Source: Tethya wilhelma (taxonomy: Eukaryota; Porifera; Demospongiae; Tethyida; Tethyidae). From it: DNA of 64,000 bases. This document shows positions 12,938 through 24,100 of this stretch, in pieces. The stretch lies in NCBI GenBank assembly GCA_964030475.1, contig CAXIPT010000001.1, forward strand, positions 18,749,270 through 18,813,269, in the 5' to 3' direction. Each line of letters begins with the position of its first letter. Position 1 is the stretch's first letter. The notes beneath the pieces are model-generated. The model had not been told where the DNA came from and searched no databases. It saw only the letters and a program-made list of their open reading frames with translations. Made by a program: the position numbers and the translations under genes.

Positions 12938-14352
12938 TGACAGTCCACAGGCGTCAATCACCAAGACTAGTAGAAAACCTCAGAACTGAGTGTCATCGCT
13001 CGAATTCAACATGTCACTTCTACGATCACTGCCTAGAGCCAATGTTTCCCTGTGGAGAGACCGGCTTTCTTTTGGACTATGCTCAAAAGAGATGCCATCA
13101 ATTTGCCAAGCTAAACCACAACGATCGACTCATGTCATGGCTGCACAGCGCAGAGGAGTGCTTCCAAAGAAAACTGCACAAGTTAGTTAAGCAATTCCAC
13201 AGTTCCAGCTCACCTCCCTGCCCCTCCACCTGTCTAAGATTGGAGAGAGAAGCCATTGAGGCAATGAACGACTGCTACAACCATCATCACAACAAGCTCT
13301 GTCATGCTCTCTCTTCATCGGACGAGAGTGAAAGAAGCTCCACACGACAAGAGCTGGAGAGAGTCATGGACGCCGTCAGAATAGGTGGAGCTTATTACGA
13401 CTCTATGGTGAACAGAGGCGTGCCTGAGACTGTCCGCAAGTGTGGTCATGACCAGCTAGCAGACTCGCTGCAGTCGGACGTAGCTGAGCTGAGATTGGTG
13501 ATTTGTTCTCACGTAAGATTTTCAGAGAGTGGTTTAGAAGATGGCGATGCACCTTCTGAAGTGTTGGACACCTTGTCCAGGGAGCTTGATGTCCCTCGAT
13601 CCCAGTTCAGGTACAGTGGGATCGACGGGATCGATAGATGCAAAGAGAATCCACCTAATCTAATCAACGTGGAAGATCTCGACCAAGATTTACACATTGT
13701 CACTTGGTTTGCGAACCACTCCCACCGTGACATCACTTCTGGTCAGATCTCTGAACGCAACGCAAGAACAACCCAAGACGCTTTCATTCTCTTCTGGGAA
13801 TTAAAGGACAACGATGTAAAGATCCGTGACAACACAACATGTGGAGACGGCATCAGACAGGCAGGAGAGGAGTGCGACTACACCAATCTGGAGGAGGGGT
13901 GCAGTCTAACGTGTCAGGTGACCAGCTCTGACGAGGGGTGGTATGATTGCACCACGGAGAGATTGGAGCCCTCGGCGTGCTGGAGAAGCACGTGTGGAGA
14001 TGGAGTACGATCTAGCCACGAACAGTGTGACGATGGCAACACTCAGAGCCAAGATGGCTGCTCCCACGACTGTAGGATAGAATCCTCCACCCATCAGTGC
14101 ACACAAGAGTACAACACGACGTCAGTGTGTACAGCCTTGCCTCCTCCTCTTGCCGCAGCTGCTGTGACACCCTCCTCTCCCACAGCTTCAAGACAGAGGT
14201 CATCTCCTTCCTCTTCTTCGTTACCTGCAAACAATTTCAGAGACCTTACTCTCAGTAGCAGCTCAGCGAGGTTAAGAACTCCTTCCTGGACTCTCCTAGC
14301 GTTGACTCTCGTCTTAGTGTGTGTGACAAGAACAGTGTTGACTCAAAGATGA
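12938..14352 (+). CDS. Cysteine-rich secreted or surface protein with CGDG repeats, last exon
   Basis: I start the coding part at the acceptor after TTACTTTCACAG (12937), because the frame upstream runs through a CA tract. About 471 residues follow. The N-terminal part has a cysteine pattern (ECHRSNSTCHFYDHCLEP, PCGETGFLLDYAQKRC, AEECFQRKL) resembling a family of secreted animal proteins with an FYxxCLE..PCG motif; I cannot name the family with certainty. The middle is charged. Near the C-terminus are two DUF4215-like cysteine repeats (TCGDGIRQAGEECD, TCGDGVRSSHEQCDDGN...GCSHDC). A Ser/Pro-rich linker follows, then a hydrophobic tail (WTLLALTLVLVCV) suiting a GPI signal or a membrane anchor. 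N-glycosylation sequons (NST, NTT, NHS) fit secretion. No signal-peptide exon is visible; it is probably upstream or in the gap at 12551. No catalytic function can be assigned. Confidence 0.75.
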
Positions 14353-17300
14353 TCTCATCGCCTGCCCAGCCCCCCTCCCCCCCACACCTTTTTTATCCGT
14401 CATTTGTTCTCTCCCCCCACCCGCTCAAAGACCCCCTCACATAGAATCACATAGAAATGACCGACTTCGTAAAACGTAGCACAAATTCAAGAAATTTAAG
14501 AGACTATTTCGGGGGTCTTTGTGTGTGTTCAAGTAAATTCTCTCCCTCCCCCCACACACCCCCACACCCAAGTCAACCCCGCAGCGTGAAAAGGTATACG
14601 GCAGGTTATCAATTATTATTATTATTATTATTATTATTATCAGAGCAATTATTACAAAAAAGAANACACACCCCCACACCCAAGTCAACCCCGCAGCGTG
14701 AAAAGGTATACGGCAGGTTATCAATTATTATTATTATTATTATTATTATTATCAGAGCAATTGTTACAAAAAAGAAAATTTATTGGTCTCTATTAATAAT
14801 TCATCCATCTTTAATTATTATTAATTCATTAGTGCAAAATTATTATTTATGTTTTCTGTTCTAGTTTGATCATTTCAAAAACATTTCAAAAAAAGAGAGA
14901 GAGAAAAAATTTGAGCAATTCACTTCAGAAGCACATATCTTAAACCACAGAATAGCAATCCTTTGGGATCTGCTCTTAATATATTGTTATGTTTTAATTA
15001 TTATTATGTGCCCACAAAAATGCAAAAACAGATTTGTAACGAGTTTAATTCATGTTGTTTTAATGTTTGCCTGAGATACTCACTTGAAATTTATTAACTA
15101 TTTTTTGTTTGTGTGTGTACGTATGTATGTGTGTGTGTGACTGTTTTAATTATTTTCACTTGCACTATCTATCACTTGATCGTGTACGTATTAATGAGTA
15201 TGTGTGTGTGTGTGTCGGTATATATGTCATGCTCCATTAAATTGGTTTCCAAATCATTAAACCACTATTAAAATGAGAAATACGCCTCAAACAACACCGG
15301 GCTTGTTATTGCATGGTCAACCAACTACATACCACACAATGTAATGCAATTTGAGCTACATGTTCTCAGATTTTTGGGGAGAAAGAGAGAAAAATTCAAC
15401 ATGGCTGACGTATAGGATAGCAGTATGCCTAGGAGGCTAGACTCCTTCAACTGGAACTAAACCAGTGACAACATTGCTGGTGTTCAAACCGGCGTCAAGT
15501 TACATTGTTAATGGACATGCTCCACCATATCTCTTGTGTCCGTGTGTTAAGGTTACGTAACGTAACGTACGTTATGCCCTTGCTATCGAGTGTCAGGTAC
15601 ATATGCTCCTCATGAGGTCGGGCATGCGTCAGTGATGCTGACTGTGTGTGTGTGTGTGTGTGTAGCAGATATTGTTAGAGATTACCAGTCACTGTATCCT
15701 TTTGGAATCTCAGCTATGTTAGACGCTAAAGCTAACCACTGAAACTCAAAACCACCGTAATTATTTCCCGCAAACAACCGCCACATCTCCTCAAATTAGT
15801 GGCAGTAGGATGTGTTCAAGAATCCTGTTTCACGGGAAAATTAACCAATCACTTTAATTCCACTTTCATCATGTTTTGTTGTCCTGTATAACATGTACTT
15901 TCACTTCAACAACACGGTGTATACTACTAGTTTGTTTACTACCGTACATGGATCCAATTACACCACTAGTCCCTCTAGTGACAGGCAGCAAAACAGGAAA
16001 GAGAGAAGAGAGAGAGAGAGAGAAAGAGAGAGAGAGGGAGAGGGAGAGAGAGAGAGAAGGAGAGAGAAAGTTTCCATTATCTTACAAACGAGATTTGTGG
16101 CCAGGTGTCTTTGTTCTGGAACGGTTTTCAGCCTCATGGAGCAGTTGTGAAAATCAGTCTCCAGTTAAGTGAGTTTGCTGGGAAAGTTGTTCACCTAATT
16201 TGCACTGCAACCAAAACATAAGGTTTAGCATGTCTCAATAATTTAGAGCTTCATTTGGCAATGACACATCTGAGAGAGAAAGGAGGAAGTTTGAAAGGAG
16301 TAAATACATGCTTGTGGCATGGAAGGACAGCTGTTGAAGTTGTTAGTAGTCCTGGGCTAGGATTGCTCAAGAGTAGGCATGCTATAATTGAATTAAAGAC
16401 AGCACTTCACAAAGAGGAGTATTAAGAGTTTTAAAAATGCCTCTCTTCTAAAGAGGGTAAGTGAAGTGGAAGCCATTAGTGCTTCCCCCACTTCACAATC
16501 ATGGTCCAAGTTTCCCCTCCTGAGGTCAAGGTGATTTGTATAAGAAGCTCAAGGACACATTGCATGTGGAGTGGATAGTATCCTTTCAAGACTTGCACAT
16601 AAAACAGTGCTATTTGTTGGTGTCCAACCAAATGTGGCATCTTCCCACGCCCTTATCAGGATTCCTGATCTAAGTGTTGCTAGGCAGCCTTACTCATCCA
16701 CATGATGCACACAACAATCATGCTACTCACTCTTACTACCCACTCTTCTCATGCAGTAGAGCATGAACACTGCTGCTCATGTTTATTCATTCAGCTCAAG
16801 AATAAACCCCCAAGGCTACCACCATATGGTGTGTTTATATTGTGCATTGTGGGAACTAAGACAAATGGAGTTCCTCTCCCGAGAGATTTGCTCTCCATTT
16901 TGGACTCTCTGTGCTCCATATTGAGCTGTAAATAATGGTTTAAATGACAGCTGTTGAAGGTATATCTTACATCCTGCTCACAGTGCACTGCTAATGGGGA
17001 CATATGATCTTCCCATAAAGGCCACAGTATCTGTCCACATAGCCTATATATCCCATACCACAAGATGAGAGAAATACAATATCAACTCCACTGGTAGTAA
17101 ACTTAGAATTATCAGTAATTATTTACACACACACACACACACATCACAGTGAAAAACACACACACACTACACTGGACTGTTGTGTGTGTGTGTATGTGTG
17201 TGTGGAAACTGGTGCAGGATAGACAGGCACATTTACATGTTGTTTCTGCGTATATAAGGCTGTGTGTGTAAGGTTGATGTGACTGGTGCTGGAGGCAATT

Positions 17301-17603
17301 AGCAGCTGCCTTTCAAACAAGAAGACCTTCGATTCAATTAACCCTCTTCTCTCACACACACACACTGACGTTTAATGTCATGAGCTCTATTCTACTGCTT
17401 CCAACCCATACGACTTGCACCTGTGTTTAACCACCAACTTTGATTTAGTGGATGCCTGGAAAACTTGAGGGGGAGGCTGAGAAAATCCTAATTGCTCCCA
17501 CCAGACCAAATTACACTTGTGCAATCTGAAGCTGCTAACTTATACCCAACACATATCAACATTGTGTGACTTGGTCTTCTGTCTAATGATATACGATAGG
17601 TCA
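14353..17603. other. Non-coding stretch between the secreted-protein gene and MMACHC
   Basis: AT-rich sequence with a (TTA)n tract, short GT and GA arrays (GA about 16010-16067) and a duplicated segment at the gap at 14664. I see no supported gene; the longest frames are repeat-derived. Confidence 0.65.
14548..14780. repeat. Direct repeat of about 110 bp flanking an assembly gap
   Basis: The segment ACACACCCCCACACCCAAGT through the (TTA)n tract to ACAAAAAAGAA occurs before the n at 14664 (from about 14552) and again directly after it (14665-14778), almost identical. This is what two overlapping, unmerged contig ends look like, so the repeat is probably an assembly artefact. Confidence 0.8.
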
Positions 17604-18404
17604 TTAATATGCAGTGTGGGACAACATAGAATCGATTATGGTGAATCGTTCACTTGGTTCCGTTCCAAAGTACGTCTTCTGCTCCTCTGAGTATCTCTCA
17701 GTGATCTCACAACCACTCACGTCCCGATAGCTCCAGTCTCTCCAGTTACGATTGAACTTCTCTAACAATTCTATTCTCATTTCTCGTGTTGCCACACAGT
17801 CCACAGGCTCCTTACGGGCCAGTCCGGGGGCCAGTACATCTTTGAATATTAGCACCCCCCGCAGAGCAAACCAGCCTCCGTATTTAGGATGGACCGACAC
17901 TCCATAGATCTTCTCCCCCTTGTCCCACGGGTCAGGTGACACGTCACTCCTCTGATAGTAGCGAGCTGCCCCGGTCACATGACCTGCCGTTTGGACCAGT
18001 ATCTTGGGTCTCCTAGTCGGAAGGAGCTCAAAGTCTTGAATGACCTCCACGTCGTTGCTAGGAAACAGCCCTCTCAGTGATTGGAAGTGCTTCTTGAGGC
18101 ACTGGTCCAGGGGGTCAATCTTGGCCGACTGATTATACTCGTCTGACGAGATAAATGGTTTGAACAGTTTATCAAACATCGAGGGAGAGCTGATCACTAG
18201 GATAGCCAGAGTGTTGGGTTCAAAGTTCAAGTGAAACACCTTATCCACAGTTTCATTGTACCATCCAACCTTGAAGGTGTGGCTTTCAAGTCCTCTCTCT
18301 CGACAGTGCTCAGCAATAATGGACATTACATCATCTGCTTGAGTTATGACATCATTTACTGGTGATGGGAACCCCGTGGTATCTGTTCCGGTGATTGCCG
18401 CCAT
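17604..18404 (-). CDS. MMACHC: MMACHC, cobalamin-processing protein (CblC)
   Basis: A single open frame of 266 residues, close to the 282 of human MMACHC, with the same start and most of the core. MMACHC binds incoming cobalamins in the cytosol and removes the upper axial ligand (decyanation with FAD, or dealkylation with glutathione), then passes the cofactor to MMADHC for methionine synthase and methylmalonyl-CoA mutase. Diagnostic stretches are DPLDQCLKKHF, RRPKILVQTAGHVTGAAR, YYQRSDVSPDPW, HPKYGGWFALRGV, NRNWRDWSYRD and ERYSEEQKTYF. The human protein has a disordered Pro/Ser tail; here the frame stops soon after the conserved core. The gene is intronless, which is unusual among its neighbours and could reflect a compact or retrocopied gene, but all conserved blocks are intact. 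It is divergent from the Roco gene, 677 bp away. Confidence 0.96.
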   Translation of the reverse strand: MAAITGTDTTGFPSPVNDVITQADDVMSIIAEHCRERGLESHTFKVGWYNETVDKVFHLNFEPNTLAILVISSPSMFDKLFKPFISSDEYNQSAKIDPLDQCLKKHFQSLRGLFPSNDVEVIQDFELLPTRRPKILVQTAGHVTGAARYYQRSDVSPDPWDKGEKIYGVSVHPKYGGWFALRGVLIFKDVLAPGLARKEPVDCVATREMRIELLEKFNRNWRDWSYRDVSGCEITERYSEEQKTYFGTEPSERFTIIDSMLSHTAY

Positions 18405-19081
18405 TTGCGGGCCACCTGGTGAGCTAATGAGGCGAGGTGAAGATTACCATGAATAGAAGTCAAATTAGGATAACTTCGTTTAATACATATTGTCGTACAC
18501 TAATTAGTGTACCTGTATTGACCGGACAAACGAAGCATGATAAAACGTACGCAGGAGTCATCAGTGAAACTGTGACCTTACCTCACGCAATGAGTCCAGA
18601 GATCGCTTTCTCACAAACAACCGAAAGCCAAAAGCCGACAGCTGTACCGATCCAGCGCAGTGGGTACCCTCGCTCGCAAAGGTCGATCTTAATTAGCCCC
18701 ACCCACTTTTGTCACGTGACATAGGATCGCGTGCGCAAATGTTTCGCACTAAATTATCGGGATCGCAATCACGTCAGCGCTAATAACAAACAGCTGGAAT
18801 AACACACTTTATATGTATCGGTCAATGGCTGCCATGCCACGATCTATCGAGAGCAGCGCTGATTGAGAGAAGCAGATAAGACTGTTGACCAACAGAAGCA
18901 CTCTGGATAAAGGTAGGTTGTAAACAAGACAGCGGAAAACAAAACCTCTAAGTGGTTGTTGAGATGTCTTGTAAATTGATTATTCAACTTGACTTTTACT
19001 ACAAGTTTGCATCTACATGGCTTCAGTGCCACGCCCACTCCTTACTGGTCACTGTTTCTTTTCCATCAAGGTACTGTTACC
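18405..19081. promoter_or_regulatory. Divergent intergenic region, MMACHC (-) and Roco gene (+)
   Basis: This spacer separates two start codons facing away from each other and must hold both promoters and the Roco 5' UTR. It contains the motif AGCCCCACCCACTTTTGT (18694-18711) followed by CACGTGAC and TGCGCA. A near copy lies upstream of the kinase starts at 33666 and 40748. No TATA box is obvious. The promoter role is inference from position. Confidence 0.45.
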
Positions 19082-20211
19082 ATGGCGATGGAAGTGGTAC
19101 GTCCCTCGTTGACCCTCCATGTGTTTGGCAGTGAGGGGTGTGGCAAGACCTCGTTAAAGAAACAGTGGTTTGACTCCTCCCACTCCAGAGTCATGTCCGA
19201 GTTAGCGGATGTGCACATTCGAATTCAAGTTAGTGACATGTGCATGTATGTGTGTGTGTATGAGAGAGAGAGACATGCTACATTTGATGATGCTAACTCA
19301 GCACAAATGCACACTATCAAGAGACTCAAGTCTGTGCATACATGTAATGTCTGTTGGTTGGGAGTAGCGGCTCCAGGTACTCTTACTAAATGTTGATAAT
19401 TAGTAGGTTCTCTAAGTGCCAATGGTTTGCATGCATCAGCGAACAAATCATACAAGTATTTATACCGCCACGACAATATATATACCCCTTGTGCCTCGTT
19501 TCCAGGCTCTCTCTCTCTCTTCAAGAAAGAAAGAGAGAGAGAGAGACTGCACGAAGTGTAATCTTTGGTAAACGACATAGCCTGTAGAGAAACTGTGTTG
19601 ACTCTGTCCATCTGCCAGTTATCTCTTGTTTATCAACCATCCCTAACTTGTGTTGGTTGTGAAGAATGGTTGCTATGTATAAAGCCATCTGTGGTATATG
19701 TTAGTAGTATGCCACTGTACAGTGTTATGAAGATAAACCATAACACTGTATTGGTTTCAATGTAGCAACAGAGGTTATCGCCATCGTGAATAAACAAACA
19801 GCTATTGTTCTGTTCTAAGATAAATTCTCCCACTGTATTATAAAATGGAAAATATAATAATGGGATAAAATATGTAGTATTATTATGTCTGTGTCTGTGT
19901 GTGTGTGTGAGCATGAATGCCATATGCTTGTCAACAGCTAGTAGCAGGCCAACTTGCAAACACAGAAAGGTACTTTAGTGAAGGAGCTTTTAAATCATCT
20001 TTTATTGTAGAAGATACTCACTATAATTTGTCATCTTGTGAGGTACCAGTGGTTGGTGGATTCTGACAAGTTTCATGTTGTGTGATTCATTAAAATATGG
20101 AGACTCTTGGTAGGAAGTAAGAGCATAATTATATCAGTCCCTACATGTAGCTCGGGGGTTCAATCAACAGTCCTTCCCACCTTTTTTATTGTTTCTTTAA
20201 TTTTTTTGACT

Positions 20212-20263
<52 letters not shown>

Positions 20264-20290
20264 NNNNNNNNNNNNNNNNNNNNNNNNNNN

Positions 20291-20364
<74 letters not shown>

Positions 20365-20641
20365 AGGCAGTGTTCTTCCCAGGTGCTACTCACCATCAAG
20401 AGGTCTGGTTTCCCAGACTCGCAGATGATGCATACCTTTGTACTGATGTATCGACCTGATAAAGAGGTGAGTGAGACTGTGCTGTAACTATGGCGATAGT
20501 TGGGTCACCACTCATCTTGCCGGTGATAGAGAGCTAATTCAATTAGTGCCAATCTATCTTCGTGGCGTAGTATGTTTGTTTGTATGTTTGTTTTTCAAGT
20601 GGTCTTGAATTTTATCAAGGCTTTATCAGTCACGACTGTTT

Positions 20642-20680
<39 letters not shown>

Positions 20681-21141
20681 ATAGTTCATTGCCTCCAGTA
20701 TCTTTTGTCCTTGGCTTCAAGAGTATTGTTGTTTTAGCTAGTAATAGACAGACAGACATCTTGAAACCAATCTTCTTTGCATGCACAAAGAGCTTGTTGA
20801 TCAGTCAACCAAAGCTTGGTGTGTGAGCTGCCGCGACAAAACAAGTCTCTCTCTACCTGCCAACACAGAGATAAGTAGTTGAGCAAGCTGTAGCCTGTGT
20901 TTTGCTTGTCTGAGAGACAAGGTTGTCTGTCTCTAGTCCTCCCCATACCAGTGGTGCAGTCATCCATGACTCACTCTTGTTATAGACAAGTTACTCAAAG
21001 TGACTGCTAATCTCGATCTTGTACATACCTTGTGTGTGTCTGTTTGTTTGACATACCCACAAACACAGTCAAATTGTTAGCATCTTTGTTATTCAATTAT
21101 GACCCGCAAGACTAAAATTAATAAGAGAGAATGAAATGAAC

Positions 21142-21178
<37 letters not shown>

Positions 21179-24100
21179 CACTACTGCTCTACAGGAAAGT
21201 ATTGACTACAGTCAGGAGTGTCTTCAGCTCATCTCGGAGCAGTTTGACCACACCTACCATCCTAACATCGTTGTTGTGGAGAACCATTTCGAGTCGACCT
21301 TTAAACCCCACATAGAAGGACCCACAGAGGTGTGTGTGTGTGTGTGTGTGTGTGTGGTTATACAACTAGGAGATCATAAATATGCCATGATGTAACATGG
21401 CAGCTACCTTGGTCCCCTGGTGTTAATATCAATGTCACGTTATTTTGATGAAAAAATAAATGATGCAAGTTTAGTCAATTTGACTCTGACCTTACATTTT
21501 CATCAAGACACTTTCTAATGTTAGTAATACTGCCAAAATATCAGATGTACAAAATACCAAGCAGCCATGTACAAGTTCTTTGGATGGCACTGATTCTGAT
21601 GCTATATGCATTATATTCAGCAGCTGCTCCAAATTAGCTGGCCGGATATATGATGTGATGTCTTTAACTACTTCTTTCAACTCCGAAAATATCCCCTATA
21701 AAACAGTGACTGAGGCATACCATTAATGAATCTCTAGCCAATGAAATCCATTGTCTGTTTCAAATATGGCTGACTCCTTTTGGCAGGCTAGCTTGTTAGT
21801 GGTTCTCTGTAAACATTCATGTTGTAGCTGACCATGTCCATAAGTGACCGTCTCAGGGACATTGCTGTGGCCATTTTGAGAGAGAGATGTAAGGAATTTG
21901 TCCATCCATTCACCGTGCATGCCATGGAGGTTATTTCATGACAATAACGAAAGCAAGTTTCAGTTTTTGGCTACCTGTAATTTTATTTTCTATTTATATG
22001 GCACAAAATAATGACTGTATGCCACACAGCAAGTAGTATTATCAATATACTGAGTCATACTGTTTACATTATTAGCAAAAATAGGTTTTCTCCTCAAATT
22101 ACTCTCTCTCTCCCTCTCCAGTACCCCCTGAGTTCTGTTCTGGTTGAGCGACTCGGCTCCATCGCCCCCCTCCAGCTGTGGAGGGTCCCCATCGCTGATA
22201 GCGTACGCCTCTCTGCTGTTTTTGATCGGATCATTAGGAGACCACTTCTAATGGCACTGGATGAACATAGCAAGACAAGGGTGGGTGTGGCACTAGGTAG
22301 TCATATGATCTCAGTCATGTGATCTCAATCACTGTCACATGACTATCATACATGCATGCATTTTAAATGTTTTGGGATGTTTTGTGATTATGAAATTATA
22401 TCAAATTTTTATTCCAACAAAGCAAATTTCCTCTTAGTAATGTGACTTCATTCTCTGTCATATGACTGGATGCAGTTCACTATTTCACACACACACACAC
22501 ATCAGCTCATCGAGTCAGCTTGTTCCGAAGGTCGTCTCAAGGTCCTCAAGCTCCTCCTCAGCATCATGCCCAACAGTTCTCCTCTCTCCTGGCTGGAGCT
22601 GACGATGGTGAGTCTGGAGAAACTGGACCACACAAACACCTCCAAACGTGTGGCGCTGACGGAGGTGGCCCGCTACGCCTTCAACATTGATCCCGTCATG
22701 GCTATGTCTGCCGTGGTGCGATTCACAGACACCTTTCCCAAGGCCTCTCTCTACCTCCTGGGCCAGTTCTACACCCAGACTGAGAGGGGCCAGCACTTCA
22801 CAATGACGGGGGTCAGCCTCACTGCTCTCCCTACACGATGGATCCAAGACACCGCCTACACACACATCAATCTCTCCAACAACTCTCTCTCCTCCATCCC
22901 TCCCTGTCTCTTTCAGCTCTCCTTCCTGCGTTCTCTAAACCTCTCCCACAATTGCCTCCAAGCTATCCCCACCATTCTCAAGTGGAACTGTCCCAAGCTA
23001 CGTGAACTCGATCTCTCTTTCAACCATCTTGTCGATCAGGACTACTCCATCCTCGAGGGGAAGAAGCCTCGTGATGTCAATGTGGACAGGAACCCACCAA
23101 ACAGGGAGGACCAACGCAAGCACATCACAGCTGCCCAGCGGTTGCTAAGACTGACCGGCTACAACCTCTATCCCTGTGTGTGTGCTGTAACTAGAGTCAA
23201 CATCAGCAGCAACACCTCACTGACACAGGCAAGTCTCTGTGTGTGTTTTTATGTATGACTGTATTCCCTACGTTGACTCTATGCATATATTCATGTCCCC
23301 CAGGTGCCGGAGTGGGTGTGTGTGCTGCCCAACCTCACCCTGCTGGAGCTGAAGTCCCTCCCCAGGCTCACCACCCTCACCCCTCACTTAGCACACTGTC
23401 GTTCTCTCTGCGTCTTAAGATTGGATCCAGAAAATCTCGTCTCTCCGCCTCCCGAGGAGGCCCAGAGGGGAACGAGGGTCATCATGGCGTACCTCAGGTG
23501 TCGGCTGCGAGGCTCCACCCCTTATCGTCACATCAAGCTCGTCCTGGTGGGGGAGAAAGGAACTGGAAAGACGACCCTCTTCAACCAGTTCCTGGGAAAT
23601 TCCCCTCGCAGTGATGGCTCCACCCCTCACATGGACACGGCAAAGTTTGAATATCCTCAGAAATCGAAAGTGAAACGGGACAGGCCCAGGGTAACATTCC
23701 ATGTAGTCGATTTCGCCGGGGACCACATCTACAGCTGCATCCACAAGTGCTTCCTCACCTACCGATCCATCTACCTCTGCACCTGGGACGTCACTGAGGG
23801 GAAGGAGGGGCTACAGAAGCTGTTGCCGTGGTTAAGATCGATCCAGGCCTGCGTACCACGATCCTCTGCTATCCTCGTGGCCACGCACATTGACCAGCGG
23901 CCCGGACTGAGTGGTGCCACCATCCTACAGTGGGAGGAGGAGATACTGGGGGACGTCGCGAAGCTCCAGACGGGATCCTACGCCGCTAAGCTTGGTCTGC
24001 CCCCTATCTTACAGTCGGTGGTGTTGGACTCTCAGAGGAAGGACGACTTTGAGATGCTGATGACAGACATCTATGATATAGCTCTCAAGATGAAACAGCT

